NCBI GenBank assembly: GCA_965226025.1
Contig: CBDDCD010000001.1
Location: 1,116,001-1,180,000, forward strand
Length of the DNA stretch: 64,000 bases
Reading direction: 5' to 3'
Source of the DNA: Moanibacter sp965226025
Lineage (GTDB): Bacteria > Verrucomicrobiota > Verrucomicrobiia > Opitutales > UBA2987
The notes beneath the pieces are model-generated. The model saw only the letters and a list, made by a program, of their open reading frames with translations, was not told the DNA's origin and searched no databases. A program made the position numbers and the translations under genes. Below are positions 17,423-27,184 of the stretch, piece after piece; within the stretch, counting starts at the first letter, position 1; every line of letters starts with the position of its first letter.

Positions 17423-18505
17423 CTACAGCCTCCTCCGTACATTCTCCGCCTCCACATCAATCTCAGCGACAAAGATATCCGACGGACCTGTCAGCTCCAA
17501 AGACAGCGGATACCTCTCCTCATCAAGCCATTCCTTAGCGAAATCCTGCGTATAGCTGGAAAATCCCACTGTCCCGCTGAGATAGGCGTGTTGTGAGTAG
17601 TAGGTGATGATAAGACGCCCCGGTTCGGGAGAAATCAGCCCCGGGTAGGCTGCATCACCGTCCGACGGTAAGGCGAGCAACGGCGTGACGCCGGACTTAT
17701 CGATCCGAAAGATCCCCGTATTCCCGGCGGGGTCATGTTGCGGAAACCAAATGCCGGCAGGATTGACCCGCCCCGCAACATAAACAGTCCCAGAGCATTC
17801 ATAAAACACGGGACTGTGAATCCGGGTACCGAGATCCATGCAATCCCACTTTTCGTAGGGAGGACGGGACCAGTAGAAGAGCGAATCATCGGGATCCCGC
17901 TTGGAGCGCGAAACGCACCAGAGCTCACCGTCGGGCCGAAAATGGATATCGGCTTCATTGAAAGAAGGCGTGGTCCGATGATCGGGACGGGGTTCGTCTG
18001 TCGGCTGGGCGCCCGATGTAGGAATCACCGCCCGATGTTCCCAGCTCAGTCCATCAGGGCCGACAAGTAGCTCACCCCCTTTTTCGGCGCAATAGAAGGT
18101 GTCCTGATGAATCCGTGGTCGCCACAGCCAGTAGTTGTCCTTATAGATGCGGGTAGGCGTCGACCAATCAAACCCGTCCTCAGAGGTCGAAGCGCAGGTA
18201 TAGAGGGTTTCGTGGATACCGTTCTCGTCTTCGAAGCGGCGGTCGTTGGCCACGAAAATAGTGAGCTTGTCTCCGTGGGGTACGATCTTCGGATCTCGGG
18301 CATCGTGCTCGGTGTGAAGGATAGCCGTCTGGTGCCATCGGGCGAGGTCCGAAGAGCGTAGAACGACAGTTATACCGTTAGGTGACGAATGCCCGTGAGC
18401 CCGGGTGTAAACCAGCCAGTAGGCGCCCTTCCAGAAACAGAGGTCGGAGTGAAAATTGTGCCAGGTATCGCGGATGACGGTGCGTTGAGTTAGGATCTTA
18501 GCCAT
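17423..18505 (-). CDS. Beta-propeller glycoside-hydrolase-like protein
   Basis: This 360-residue cytosolic protein looks like a five-bladed propeller of the sialidase/GH43-like kind. Aromatic-rich blades recur (WHNFHSDLCFWKGAYWLVYTRA, DARDPKIVPHGDKL, WLWRPRIHQDTFYCA, PSFNEADIHFRPDGELWCVSR). A strong ribosome-binding site, AGGAGG, sits 8 bases before the ATG at 18505. Propellers of this class are often annotated as exo-alpha-sialidase in environmental genomes, but no complete Asp-box or catalytic triad is evident here. I can support a propeller with glycosidase-like character but not a reaction. Confidence 0.65.
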   Translation of the reverse strand: MAKILTQRTVIRDTWHNFHSDLCFWKGAYWLVYTRAHGHSSPNGITVVLRSSDLARWHQTAILHTEHDARDPKIVPHGDKLTIFVANDRRFEDENGIHETLYTCASTSEDGFDWSTPTRIYKDNYWLWRPRIHQDTFYCAEKGGELLVGPDGLSWEHRAVIPTSGAQPTDEPRPDHRTTPSFNEADIHFRPDGELWCVSRSKRDPDDSLFYWSRPPYEKWDCMDLGTRIHSPVFYECSGTVYVAGRVNPAGIWFPQHDPAGNTGIFRIDKSGVTPLLALPSDGDAAYPGLISPEPGRLIITYYSQHAYLSGTVGFSSYTQDFAKEWLDEERYPLSLELTGPSDIFVAEIDVEAENVRRRL

Positions 18506-18712
18506 GAGGGGACCTCCTTGTTTTTTGTAACACCATTCGGCTCACGAGCGGCGGCGATACAAGGCGTAATCGTTGTGACGTCTGCTGGAAGTTCCTGGAT
18601 TTGATCTAGCAGAGTTCTCTTGGCAGCGGATGAAAGCACGGCAACGGATCGGGAGCAAGGATTCCTCGGCCCAGAATCGAAAAAGCATCTTGCCATTCAA
18701 GGGTCTGGAATC

Positions 18713-18840
18713 GACAAGGATCGCAACGAAGTTACCAGAGTGTTTCGGGTTATCTTCTCAATTCGAGTATAATTGTTCTTATTGTATGCCAGCATAGAAA
18801 TCAGCGGAGCAATCCCACTCAGCGGGAACCGAACCTTGTC
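18713..18840. repeat. Repeat family B, diverged copy 4
   Basis: Ends are GACAAGGATCG and CGAACCTTGTC. The internal TATCTTCTCAATTCGA and TCAGCGGAGCAA blocks confirm membership, but identity is lower than among the other three copies. It lies in the gap 18506-18898, which contains no gene. Confidence 0.7.
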
Positions 18841-18898
18841 TTGTCCCTTTCTTCGCGAACAAAACGATTGGTTAGGACTGCGCTGATTCAGAAAATCC

Positions 18899-19867
18899 AT
18901 GAACTCAACCATACCAGAAAATCTTCAACCGACGTTTCCGGAGCAGGTGCCACCAGCACGTGTCCGTGAAAAACTCCTCGAACTCCTCGGTCCAGATGAC
19001 GTTTCCCTCGAAGTTAAGTACGATTCAAAGCGCGTAGAAGAGACTGAACAAATTCGAACAACCCACCTCACCTATCGGAACTCCCTCCGAGAATTCGTTC
19101 CGGGAATTCTCATGCTACCTCAAATCGAGTCTGCCAACCTTCGACCCGGCATCGTTTGCCTTCCCGGCACGGGTGGCTGCGCTGAAGACCTGGCCGATCC
19201 TCAGTTCCATCAATCCCCGGAGGGTCGTCTGCTCGGTTGGGCGCGAGCGTTAGCCAAGCGCGGCTTCGCCACCCTGGCGATTTCCCCGAAGGGAACCGAA
19301 TCGCGTCGCGGCAGCGTTGAACAATGGGCGACCGAGCAAAAGCTTCTCGCCCCCTACGGCCGGACCCAAATGGGGGTGCTCGTCGAGGAAACGCTCAGGG
19401 CGGCACGAATACTCGGATCAGTACAGGAGGTTGATCCCAAGAGGATCGGACTGACCGGCATGTCCCTGGGAGGGAATGCGACTTGGTATGCCATGGCTTG
19501 CGCTCCCTGGATCGCCGCCGGAGTGTGCGTCTGCGGAGGTGTGGGAAGCCTCGCTTCGGCAATTCACCATGGAGACCGAGACCGGCATAGTGGCTACTTC
19601 TACATTCCTCATATGCTTCGCTATTTCGATCACGCCGATGTCGTGGCCGCCTGCATGCCTCCGCGTCCTTTCATGGTCGTGGCCCCGACTGAAGACGAAG
19701 ACATGCCGCGCAAGGGCGTCGAAGAGCTAAGGCGAACCGTCGAACAGGCCTACGCAACCGCGGGACACCCCGATCGATTCGTGGTCCATCAGCCGAATGG
19801 AAATCACCGTTTTCTCCCCGAGTATTTTGAACTATTGGCAGAATGGTTTGAGCGCTTCTTGCACTAG
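18899..19867 (+). CDS. Alpha/beta hydrolase (dienelactone hydrolase/acetyl-xylan-esterase-like)
   Basis: This is a 322-residue serine hydrolase. The nucleophile elbow is GMSLGG with Ser189, the acidic residue lies in APTEDEDMP near 262-270, and His313 is in NGNHRF, so a full triad is present. The oxyanion region is CLPGTGGCAEDL near 87-98. There is no signal peptide. The layout resembles the bacterial dienelactone-hydrolase-like and carbohydrate esterase group often found in polysaccharide-degrading operons, so ester removal from sugars is a reasonable guess. A GH127-like gene follows on the same strand after a 115-base gap with a hairpin. Confidence 0.82.
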   Translation: MNSTIPENLQPTFPEQVPPARVREKLLELLGPDDVSLEVKYDSKRVEETEQIRTTHLTYRNSLREFVPGILMLPQIESANLRPGIVCLPGTGGCAEDLADPQFHQSPEGRLLGWARALAKRGFATLAISPKGTESRRGSVEQWATEQKLLAPYGRTQMGVLVEETLRAARILGSVQEVDPKRIGLTGMSLGGNATWYAMACAPWIAAGVCVCGGVGSLASAIHHGDRDRHSGYFYIPHMLRYFDHADVVAACMPPRPFMVVAPTEDEDMPRKGVEELRRTVEQAYATAGHPDRFVVHQPNGNHRFLPEYFELLAEWFERFLH

Positions 19868-19910
19868 ACGAATGAACGCCCGGAGCAGCTTCGCCAAATA
19901 CGAGAGGATC

Positions 19911-19962
19911 GACCGCAGATTTACCGGATTACCCAGATTCGGAATCTGACTAATCTGCGGTC
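19911..19962. repeat. Repeat family J hairpin, copy 1
   Basis: Perfect 11-bp arms GACCGCAGATT and AATCTGCGGTC enclose ACCCAGATTC-type words. The same pattern is at 44441-44507 and 47697-47768. Confidence 0.7.
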
Positions 19963-19982
19963 AAGATTTTACCCGACAACCA

Positions 19983-21563
19983 ATGTCTTCCCGGATTGTA
20001 TTACTGAATTCGCAAACAATGACCCTAAAAGAATCGATGGAACTGGGAGGCGAATGTCTCCTTCGCTGGCTCGATCCGCAGCGGGATTTTCTGCCCACCG
20101 GCAGCTGGGCCATAACCCATGACCTCGGTCGCTGGTGGGATGCCATCCTCCGTCTCGAACACTCGACCGGGTTTCCAATTCCAGCCCACATGGAAGGAGC
20201 GAACCTGCGCAACCTCCACTGGCTCCTCGATAATCCTGACGGCCTGCTCTTCGTGCCTCCCGGCCTCAACTGGCACAAGATGAAGTTCGAATTTCACAGC
20301 TTGCGCGAAGGGATCCTGACTTTTGCCGCGCTGGTCAACTTTCGCGACAACCGCTGGGCTCGAGACGCGGGACACAAGTACCTCAGCACGATCCAGCGAG
20401 GGCTCAAAGAGGATTTCACCTGGGACGTGGATAAGTTCGAATACGCCCGGAACTTTACCGGGTCCGAAAACGAACATCCCGGCCATACCCCCGCCAACGA
20501 GAATCGATTCCAAAAGACGGTCTCTCACGGCCGCTCCATTGAGGCGTTAGTCTGGTTCTACAAGGCAACCGGAGACAGTCTGGCGATGGAACTGGCCGAG
20601 CACCTCGCCAAGTTTCATCTCAACTACGTGATGGAGGTTGATGGCACCATTCCAGGCGAACTCGCCGCCGAAGACTCACCTCAAGGCGACCGTCAATCCT
20701 ACCTTTACACTTTGAGCGGCCTCCTTCTCTTCGGGGTGATGACTGGGCAATCAAAATACGTCGACGCCGTCGTGCGAGCTTACAGCATCGGCGCACGGAG
20801 CATCATCAACGAGTCCGGTTGGGTCGCCCACGATCTGGGCAAGCTGAATTTTCCGGACAAGACAGGAAATCCACTCGCCAATACCGAGTCCACGGGAGCG
20901 GCTGCTCGGCTGGCACTCTGGGTCGCTTGCCACACTGGTCGAGCCGATTGCTACGATGAAGTCGAACGCCTCGTCCGGGCGCGGCTCTTTCCGGGGCAGA
21001 CAACTCAAATCGATCTCCAAAACAACCCCGACGTCGAGGTGCCGGCCAAGAATGTGGGAGGTTGGGGCGGGAACGACTATCCTCACGCAGGTAAGGGCTG
21101 CAACCCCAGCGGCACCGCCGAGATTGTTCATACACTGACAGCTATTTACCAGAAAGTATGTTCCCATGAGGAGGCCGGGCTCGTAATCAACATGCATTTC
21201 GATTATGAGGACGAAAAGGTCCGGATCCAAACGCAACGTAGTGAACGAGCAACGCTCCTAATCGAGCCTCGGATTGAAGACAATCTGCTTATCCGCATCC
21301 CTAAGTGGATTCCCGCCGAATCGCTTAGGATCGATGTCAAAGGCGAGACGGTATCACCGACCATCGTAGGGTCCTACGCCTACTTTTCGAAGGAACAAAT
21401 TGGCAGGGGCGCTGAGATTACTTTGAGTCACGACCTGCCGAATCGACGAACCACCGAAACCATGCCGGCGGGCGACACCTACGAATTCTCATGGCGCGGC
21501 GACGAAATCATCGGGGTAAATCCCAACGACAAACCGATGCCGTTCTATCCGACCTTGGTTTGA
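19983..21563 (+). CDS. GH127-like (alpha/alpha)6-barrel protein
   Basis: This 526-residue protein resembles the beta-L-arabinofuranosidase / DUF1680-like six-hairpin fold. Helical repeats with W-rich motifs (DLGRWWDAILRLEH, SHGRSIEALVWFYKATGD) run to about residue 390, followed by a beta-sandwich C-terminus (EDEKVRIQTQRSERATLLIEP, LLIRIPKWIPAESLRIDVKG). The block GGWGGNDYPHAGKGCNPSGTAE near 359-380 probably carries catalytic residues but is not the canonical cysteine/glutamate arrangement I remember for GH127. No signal peptide, so intracellular. An alternative start is the ATG 36 bases later (MTLKESMELGG). Family is inferred; substrate unknown. Confidence 0.65.
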   Translation: MSSRIVLLNSQTMTLKESMELGGECLLRWLDPQRDFLPTGSWAITHDLGRWWDAILRLEHSTGFPIPAHMEGANLRNLHWLLDNPDGLLFVPPGLNWHKMKFEFHSLREGILTFAALVNFRDNRWARDAGHKYLSTIQRGLKEDFTWDVDKFEYARNFTGSENEHPGHTPANENRFQKTVSHGRSIEALVWFYKATGDSLAMELAEHLAKFHLNYVMEVDGTIPGELAAEDSPQGDRQSYLYTLSGLLLFGVMTGQSKYVDAVVRAYSIGARSIINESGWVAHDLGKLNFPDKTGNPLANTESTGAAARLALWVACHTGRADCYDEVERLVRARLFPGQTTQIDLQNNPDVEVPAKNVGGWGGNDYPHAGKGCNPSGTAEIVHTLTAIYQKVCSHEEAGLVINMHFDYEDEKVRIQTQRSERATLLIEPRIEDNLLIRIPKWIPAESLRIDVKGETVSPTIVGSYAYFSKEQIGRGAEITLSHDLPNRRTTETMPAGDTYEFSWRGDEIIGVNPNDKPMPFYPTLV

Positions 21564-21650
21564 CATATCAGACTGAGGTGGGCCAAGTCCTCCGGACACG
21601 GCAAAAACTTAGATAATCCAACCAGAATTAATCAGTTCACGGCGGCGAAT

Positions 21651-22433
21651 CTAATAATAATCCGATATCCGCTCCATCCTATGCCTCACCGTGTACGGAT
21701 CCACCCGCTCGCCACCTTTATAACCCCTGCTGGCGGCCTCCGCTGCTTCAATCCGCTTATATCGAAATTCCAATTCGATCGGATTCTCAAAACAGAATGG
21801 CCGCACGCTGCCAATATTCCCGACCGCCTTCTTCGCGCCTTCGAAGATCTCGGTGACTACTCTCTTCGGGTGCTTGCTCACGGCGGCGTTCCATCCCATA
21901 GCCTGCTTGGTCGTGACCGTATCAACATTCGGAAAGAAAGCGCTCGCTTCCGCCGCACCCTTGTCATCGCTGGCGACGAAAATTACCGGAACCCCACGCT
22001 CCCCGGCCATGGCAGCGTCGATCGCCATCTCCCCCACTTCACGATCGTTCACCTTGATGTACTGGTAGGTCGCCGAACTGAAACTGTGGCAGATCACACC
22101 GTCGATGGTGTTATCCATCGCATGGTAACCCACCAGACACACTCCGTCAAACGACTCGTCCACACCGGGCCACCGGTGGCTGAAGTTGACGCCCAAGGCA
22201 ATATCGCACCGCTCATCCAGCAAATCATAGTGGAGGTTCAGACTTCCGTTGTGGTTATCCCAAACGATCACCTGCTCAGCCCCTGCCTCGAACAAACCCC
22301 TGGCCGCGGCATCCGCTTCACGAGTGGCCTGTAACTTGGCGAACTCCAAGTCGCGCGACGAATTCAGGGAGGCGCCGGGCGAACCGACCGCACATGCCAC
22401 ACCCTCACAATCAACACCAATCGCGAACTTCAT
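21651..22433 (-). CDS. M55-family D-aminopeptidase (DppA-like)
   Basis: This is a 260-residue zinc aminopeptidase of the DppA family. The start at 22433 gives MKFAIGVDCEGVA, matching the family N-terminus with Asp8 and Glu10 as zinc ligands; the open frame upstream is non-coding. Further ligands are His in VWDNHNGS and His in LVGYHAMDN, and Glu in EVGEMAIDAA. DppA cleaves N-terminal D-amino acids from D-Ala-containing peptides, so peptidoglycan peptide recycling or use of D-amino acids is plausible. The gene lies in a run of minus-strand genes with an Ldh2 dehydrogenase and an epimerase upstream. Confidence 0.9.
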   Translation of the reverse strand: MKFAIGVDCEGVACAVGSPGASLNSSRDLEFAKLQATREADAAARGLFEAGAEQVIVWDNHNGSLNLHYDLLDERCDIALGVNFSHRWPGVDESFDGVCLVGYHAMDNTIDGVICHSFSSATYQYIKVNDREVGEMAIDAAMAGERGVPVIFVASDDKGAAEASAFFPNVDTVTTKQAMGWNAAVSKHPKRVVTEIFEGAKKAVGNIGSVRPFCFENPIELEFRYKRIEAAEAASRGYKGGERVDPYTVRHRMERISDYY

Positions 22434-22531
22434 GCGCCACTTCCTACCCTCCCCGATCCCACGACACAAGTGTGATATCACGGATGTTATGAGGATGGTG
22501 CATCCAACTAAAGGTCCCCGATCAGCCGCCA

Positions 22532-22681
22532 GGGTGGAGGGGCGAGGGCCCTCGAGCCCAATGCCGTCCATACCCAAAACGATCCGTCTTCAGCTTTCGT
22601 GAAAGTCTTCGTGCCAAAGATAAATCGGGAACGGAAAACGAATCCGAAATCGCGGGCTCGAGGGCCCTCGCCCCTCCACCC
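22532..22681. repeat. Repeat family F: GC-rich inverted repeat with 28-bp arms
   Basis: Arms 22532-22559 and 22654-22681 are perfect reverse complements. Each contains the internal palindrome CGAGGGCCCTCG. The family recurs at 53682-53781. The element fills most of the gap 22434-22738. Confidence 0.88.
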
Positions 22682-22738
22682 TTGAGGTTTGTTTTCGCGC
22701 AGATTCCCTCGAATTCATAAGCCGAAATTCGACCCTTT

Positions 22739-23839
22739 CTACGGTAGATCAATCGACACATCCAGCTCTTTACCAATCTCGTGAAACCAGTCGATTACTT
22801 CCTGATGGTAAGGGATTCCCTCTCGCCGCCGCTTGATCAATTCCTCGCCTTCATCCTGACCGGGATAGATCACGCGCTCATGTCCCGGCGCCGGCTTCGT
22901 ATTGGCCAACCGGTCCAGCGCCTCGTCGAGGTTGTCCTTGAATTCCTCCGGATCACAGAAAGCCTCGATCTGGTAAGCGGCGAAGAAATGGTGCCCTCCT
23001 TCCCACTTCGTCCCCTTCCTCTTTAGCCCTGAGCCTGACAACATCTGGCACATAATGGCGCTGATAACCGCAAACCCGTACCCCTTGTGCGACCCATTCT
23101 CCCGAGTGCCGCCAAACGGAAGCATGAAGTATTTCTCCGGCACCGGTCCTTTCTCCAATATGGGGGTGCCATCCGTCCTCGCAATCCATGCCGGATCGAG
23201 CTCCGCCTTCAACCTCTCGGCAATAAAAAGCTTGTTTCCCGCTACCTGGGTGGTGGCGACGTCGAAAAGAAAGGGCGCCCGGTTCCGTGCCGGCGCCGCC
23301 CAGGCGATAGGGTTCGTCCCTAATCGAGTTTGGGCGCCAAAGGTTGGCACCATTCCATGGGTCGCGTTGTCGCCCGCGAATCCCCCTGTCATGCAAATCC
23401 CGATCATATCCGCCTCCGCCGCAAGCAAGGCAAAATAGCCACAGGCACCGACGTGACCGGTGTGGGTTACGGTCACGGCGCCCATGCCGTACTGGCGCGC
23501 CTTGTCGATCGCCATTCCCATCATGTCGGCCCCGATGTGGATGCCGAGGCCGCCATCGCCGTTTACGTTCGCCGTAGTAGCGGTTTCTCTAACGATCCTG
23601 GGCCGAGGTCTTGGATTTACAGACCCCGCCTGATACCTCTCGATGTAGCGACGCAGCATATTGGAAACGCCGTGTGATTCTACGCCAAAAAGATCAGTCT
23701 TGATGAGAACGTCGGCCGACGCTCGGGCGCCCTTATCATCCAATCCCACCTTGCGGAACAACGCCTCCGTAGCAAACCGGATACGGTCTTCCTTTACGTA
23801 AACGCGGTCCTTATCGGGAACCCTGAAGCGCTCTAACAT
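22739..23839 (-). CDS. Malate/L-lactate/ureidoglycolate dehydrogenase family (Ldh2)
   Basis: This 366-residue NAD(P)-dependent 2-hydroxyacid dehydrogenase has the non-Rossmann Ldh2 fold. I place the start at the ATG at 23839 (MLERFRVPDKDRVYVKED). Signatures are DLFGVESHGVSNMLRRYI, with the catalytic His and Arg, VTVTHTGHVGACGYF, TNPIAWAAPARN near the nucleotide site, and GSHKGYGFAVISAI. Members oxidise L-lactate, malate, ureidoglycolate or sulfolactate, and the exact substrate cannot be read. It probably forms a minus-strand group with the epimerase gene upstream and the M55 gene downstream. Confidence 0.9.
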   Translation of the reverse strand: MLERFRVPDKDRVYVKEDRIRFATEALFRKVGLDDKGARASADVLIKTDLFGVESHGVSNMLRRYIERYQAGSVNPRPRPRIVRETATTANVNGDGGLGIHIGADMMGMAIDKARQYGMGAVTVTHTGHVGACGYFALLAAEADMIGICMTGGFAGDNATHGMVPTFGAQTRLGTNPIAWAAPARNRAPFLFDVATTQVAGNKLFIAERLKAELDPAWIARTDGTPILEKGPVPEKYFMLPFGGTRENGSHKGYGFAVISAIMCQMLSGSGLKRKGTKWEGGHHFFAAYQIEAFCDPEEFKDNLDEALDRLANTKPAPGHERVIYPGQDEGEELIKRRREGIPYHQEVIDWFHEIGKELDVSIDLP

Positions 23840-23947
23840 GATACTGGAATTTTCGAATTTTTGGTGCTGGTATTCGAATTCACGAACACCAGCAGTAAGC
23901 CCCATTTGATTCAAAGAAAGAGAACTGATGAAGAGTCGGAATACGCA

Positions 23948-24703
23948 TCACTGTTCGACACAACGGTCGCGGAAACTCATTATATTGATCTTCGGTTTGT
24001 ATCCCAAAACTTCCTTAGCGACTGAAAGATCGAGGAATCCTTCGCGGCCCTCGTGCATATTGTCAGATGCGCCATAGACGAGAAGGAAATTCTCCGATCC
24101 CTCGTAATCCACCGCCAGACCGAAAAGTTGCACGGCGTCCACCGGCGCCAGCAAGGTGCTGCAATGACGGATACAATTGGGCTCGGATTCACCGTTCACG
24201 GTGCCAATACGTACCCCGACGAAGCGCCGGTCACCCACGTTCACCAGATATTTGCCAGCCGTTTCCGCCATGCACTTCATGGCTCCGTACCAACCGTCGG
24301 GATTGATCTGATCAGCCGTCGAAAAGATGGGAGCACCGCCGTATTTCTCGTTCCACCCACTGGCATGATTGGAGCTGGCGTAGACGATTTTGCCCACATC
24401 GGCCCGGTGAGCGACTTCGAAAAGCAGCATCTGCATGCCGATGTCAGTCATACTGGCGGCAGATTCTCCCACGTTTTCCGCAGGCAAGTAGGCCAACGAC
24501 ACAACCACCTCCTGATTCTCACATATCCGGCTGACAAACCCATGGTCACACAGGTCTCCCACCTCGACCCGCGACTTCGCTCCTTCAATATCGACGCGGT
24601 CCGCCAAGGTCAGTTCATACCGGTCTTCTTCCTCCCAGCCTCGCCACAGAATAGTTCCGATGCGTCCTGCCGCGCCCGTAATCAATACTCTCTTCTTTGA
24701 CAT
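23948..24703 (-). CDS. NAD-dependent epimerase/dehydratase (uronate-dehydrogenase-like)
   Basis: This is a 251-residue extended-type SDR. The cofactor motif GAAGRIG is at 10-16. The catalytic residues are Ser110/111 in YASSNHASG and Tyr139/Lys143 in DGWYGAMKCMAE. Short length and the motif ASSNHA before the Tyr match uronate dehydrogenase-like enzymes that oxidise hexuronic acids with NAD. That would fit the sugar-acid theme of the neighbourhood but is an inference. Spacing to the PhyH gene upstream is about 30 bases, so the two are probably cotranscribed. Confidence 0.86.
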   Translation of the reverse strand: MSKKRVLITGAAGRIGTILWRGWEEEDRYELTLADRVDIEGAKSRVEVGDLCDHGFVSRICENQEVVVSLAYLPAENVGESAASMTDIGMQMLLFEVAHRADVGKIVYASSNHASGWNEKYGGAPIFSTADQINPDGWYGAMKCMAETAGKYLVNVGDRRFVGVRIGTVNGESEPNCIRHCSTLLAPVDAVQLFGLAVDYEGSENFLLVYGASDNMHEGREGFLDLSVAKEVLGYKPKINIMSFRDRCVEQ

Positions 24704-24732
24704 AGTTGATTTTATTCGAACTTAATACTTGA

Positions 24733-25563
24733 TCACGAAATCCTGCCCACATCTTCGACCATCGGTCGATCCAACCGCGTGTGGTAAGGAGGTTCCAGGA
24801 CCGCCCGTTGCTCCGGCGTCATCCCATCCAACGTAGCGTCGGGCCAGGGCAGATAGCTGTTTGCGTAGGCAAGACAATTTGGCGAATAGCGAAAGAGAAG
24901 AGACCGGCGCTGGTGCTCTGCTTTCCAGGGCAAAGTTCCGTGAGTGGTGGCTTCTGTGAAGATCACAACATCTCCCGCTTTGGCCGTGATTTGCTTGATA
25001 AACTCCTGATGGACCTCGAATTTCCTCATCGCCGGTGGACAAGGAAAATTCCCTTTGTGGCTACCGGGGATAACACTGAGCCCGCCGTCACCCGCATTCT
25101 GGTTGGCAAGCTGCCAGGCAACGACCATCAGCCCGTTGTGGATGCGTCCGTCCCTGACGATGTAGTATTGATGAGGATCGAAGCCCGGACCTGAAGATCC
25201 ATGAAATACGTGGCCTTCCGCCCCATTACGCATGCTGATAAGTCCGGGACTGTGGTCCATTCGGAAACCCGGTCCCAAGAGCGCGTGTAGATAGGGTACT
25301 ATTTTCGGATGGGCGAGCATGGCGCGAAAGGGATCGCGCCACGGCTCTTCCCACGCCAGCATGCCGCCGAGATCACCGCGACCGGTGATACCTTTTAAGG
25401 TCGTTGAATCTTTCGAAAGAGACAACTCTCCGGCGCGCTCACGAATCTCTCCGGCGTGCCGATCGATCGCCTCATTGGCCGTTGCCACCTCCTCTTTCGA
25501 CAGCACCTCGCGCAAGACGATGTAGCCATTGATATCGAAAAGGTATTTCTCGTCTTCCGTCAT
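24733..25563 (-). CDS. Phytanoyl-CoA dioxygenase (PhyH) family oxygenase 3
   Basis: This is a 276-residue PhyH-type protein. The start at 25563 (MTEDEKYLFDINGYIVLREVLS) matches the family N-terminus; the frame upstream is probably untranslated. The distal iron ligand is likely His208 in TEATTHGTLPW, and the block NAGDGGLSVIPGSHKG is typical. The early HxD pair is not obvious: RMDHSPGL near 101-108 and VFHGSSGPG near 119-127 are the only candidates. It is distinct from the other two PhyH proteins in the window. Substrate unknown. Confidence 0.84.
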   Translation of the reverse strand: MTEDEKYLFDINGYIVLREVLSKEEVATANEAIDRHAGEIRERAGELSLSKDSTTLKGITGRGDLGGMLAWEEPWRDPFRAMLAHPKIVPYLHALLGPGFRMDHSPGLISMRNGAEGHVFHGSSGPGFDPHQYYIVRDGRIHNGLMVVAWQLANQNAGDGGLSVIPGSHKGNFPCPPAMRKFEVHQEFIKQITAKAGDVVIFTEATTHGTLPWKAEHQRRSLLFRYSPNCLAYANSYLPWPDATLDGMTPEQRAVLEPPYHTRLDRPMVEDVGRIS

Positions 25564-25913
25564 GGGTGAATCTGTGAATCCAGAAAAGGTCCTTCCTTGC
25601 TGCCGGTCAAGGTCGGGTTCGAGGATATTCCCCAGCAATGTGCGGATTGCTTCTCCCGGGATGTCCCTGAGCTCTGACTAGAAATCCCGCTCAACGGGAC
25701 AGATGCGGGTTTGCGGGCGATAAATTCTGAGGATTTTCTACGGAAAACACTCTTACAAAAGGAGACAAGGGGCGAGGCTTGCCGGTCATAGCCTTAGCGA
25801 CGTCTGGGCCCTCGAGCCCCAGACTCCAGGTCTGTTTTTCGTTGCTTCACTCGGAGCAGAAGACTGAACCTCTGCAAAGGCGCTTCCTTTTTCGATCAAA
25901 CCGAGTGAGTAAC
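25564..25913. other. Intergenic stretch with minor hairpins
   Basis: No gene or clear repeat copy. A small hairpin GTCTGGG..CCCCAGAC near 25802-25824 encloses CCCTCGAG, a word shared with family F, and a partial family F-like arm (GGGGCGAGG) lies near 25770. This region should hold the divergent promoters of the PhyH and amidohydrolase genes. Confidence 0.4.
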
Positions 25914-27149
25914 ATGAAACAATACGATTGGATCATAACCGGCGGGCGTGTCATCGACCCGGCCAATAAATTCGACGCAGTCGCTGATGTTGGCATCCGT
26001 TCGGGCCGTATCGATGCAGTTAGGGAAGGCCTCGACCCCGACTCGGCGGAGAATGTCTACGATGCGAAAGGAAAGCTGGTCACTCCGGGGCTGATTGACC
26101 TGCATGCTCATGTCTATGATCTCGCCACGCCGTTGAGCGTGGATGCCGATCACTACTGCCTGGGCCGAGGTGTGACCACCGCAATCGACGCCGGCAGCGC
26201 CGGATGCGACACTTTTCCGGGGTTCCGTGCCTTCGCCGCGGAACAGTCGAAGACGCGTCTCCTCGCCTTCCTCAACATCTCGAGAGCCGGCCTCTCCTTT
26301 TGCAGTCTTGCCGGAGGCGTGGCACTCGGGGAACTCGAGACGTTGAAACTCGTTAATGAAAAGGACTGCATCGACTCCATTGAGGCGAATCAGGACCTTC
26401 TCGTTGGAGTCAAAATCCGTCTCTCCGATACCCTGGCCGATGAGGGGAAAAACGAACCCGAAGCCTATCGCCGGGCCCTGAGCGCGGCAGCGGCAACCGG
26501 CCTGCCTCTAATGGTCCACCACAGTTTATCAACCGTTCCCCTGGAGGATTGTCCCGGAGGAATGGCGCCGGGTGATATTTACACCCACGCGTTCCACGGC
26601 CACCGAAGCACCATCATTGATCCTGACAGCCGAAAAGTCCATCCGGCCGTGCGCCCGGCGCGCGAAAAAGGTGTGATCTTCGACATTGGCCACGGTATGG
26701 GCGCGTTCAACTGGCCGGTCGGGGAAATCTGCGCTTCGGAGGGTTTCTGGCCCGATGTCATCAGTACCGATATGCACAGCTTTACCCATGAAGGTCCCGC
26801 CTACGACATGCCCACCGTGATGTCCAAACTGCTCCATCTGGGCATGTCTCTGGAATCGGTCATTGAGTCTTCGACCATCACTGCGGCACGAGCCATCAGC
26901 TGGGAAGATCGCATCGGCACGCTCGGCCTAGGACGCGAAGCGGATGTCGCCGTGCTCGCCCTCGAAGAGGCAGACATGGAGCTTGAAGACTGTCACGGAC
27001 AGGTGCGTCGAATTCGGAAACGACTCGTCGCCCATGCGGTCTGGAAATCAGGCGCGCCGGGTACGATCACCCATCCGATCCAGTTCCCAAACCTCGAGAA
27101 AATCGAGGCGGCAAGACGAAGTCCTCTCCGCCCGGTGATCAGTGACTGA
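25914..27149 (+). CDS. Amidohydrolase/deacetylase family metallohydrolase (dihydroorotase-like)
   Basis: This is a 411-residue amidohydrolase-superfamily enzyme. I start it at the ATG at 25914 (MKQYDWIITGGRVIDPAN). The HxH metal pair is His64/His66 in LIDLHAHVYD. Later ligands are in LMVHHSLS, YTHAFHG and ISTDMHSFTHEG (Asp of the barrel end). The C-terminus LGLGREADVAVLALEE is the usual composite-domain strand. It resembles the EF_0837-type deacetylase group found beside amino-sugar and D-amino-acid catabolic genes. Activity on N-acyl amino acids or a cyclic amide is plausible. It is divergent from the PhyH gene. Confidence 0.87.
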   Translation: MKQYDWIITGGRVIDPANKFDAVADVGIRSGRIDAVREGLDPDSAENVYDAKGKLVTPGLIDLHAHVYDLATPLSVDADHYCLGRGVTTAIDAGSAGCDTFPGFRAFAAEQSKTRLLAFLNISRAGLSFCSLAGGVALGELETLKLVNEKDCIDSIEANQDLLVGVKIRLSDTLADEGKNEPEAYRRALSAAAATGLPLMVHHSLSTVPLEDCPGGMAPGDIYTHAFHGHRSTIIDPDSRKVHPAVRPAREKGVIFDIGHGMGAFNWPVGEICASEGFWPDVISTDMHSFTHEGPAYDMPTVMSKLLHLGMSLESVIESSTITAARAISWEDRIGTLGLGREADVAVLALEEADMELEDCHGQVRRIRKRLVAHAVWKSGAPGTITHPIQFPNLEKIEAARRSPLRPVISD

Positions 27150-27184
27150 ATCGGAAACCTTACAATAGAATCCCCTCTCTGCCT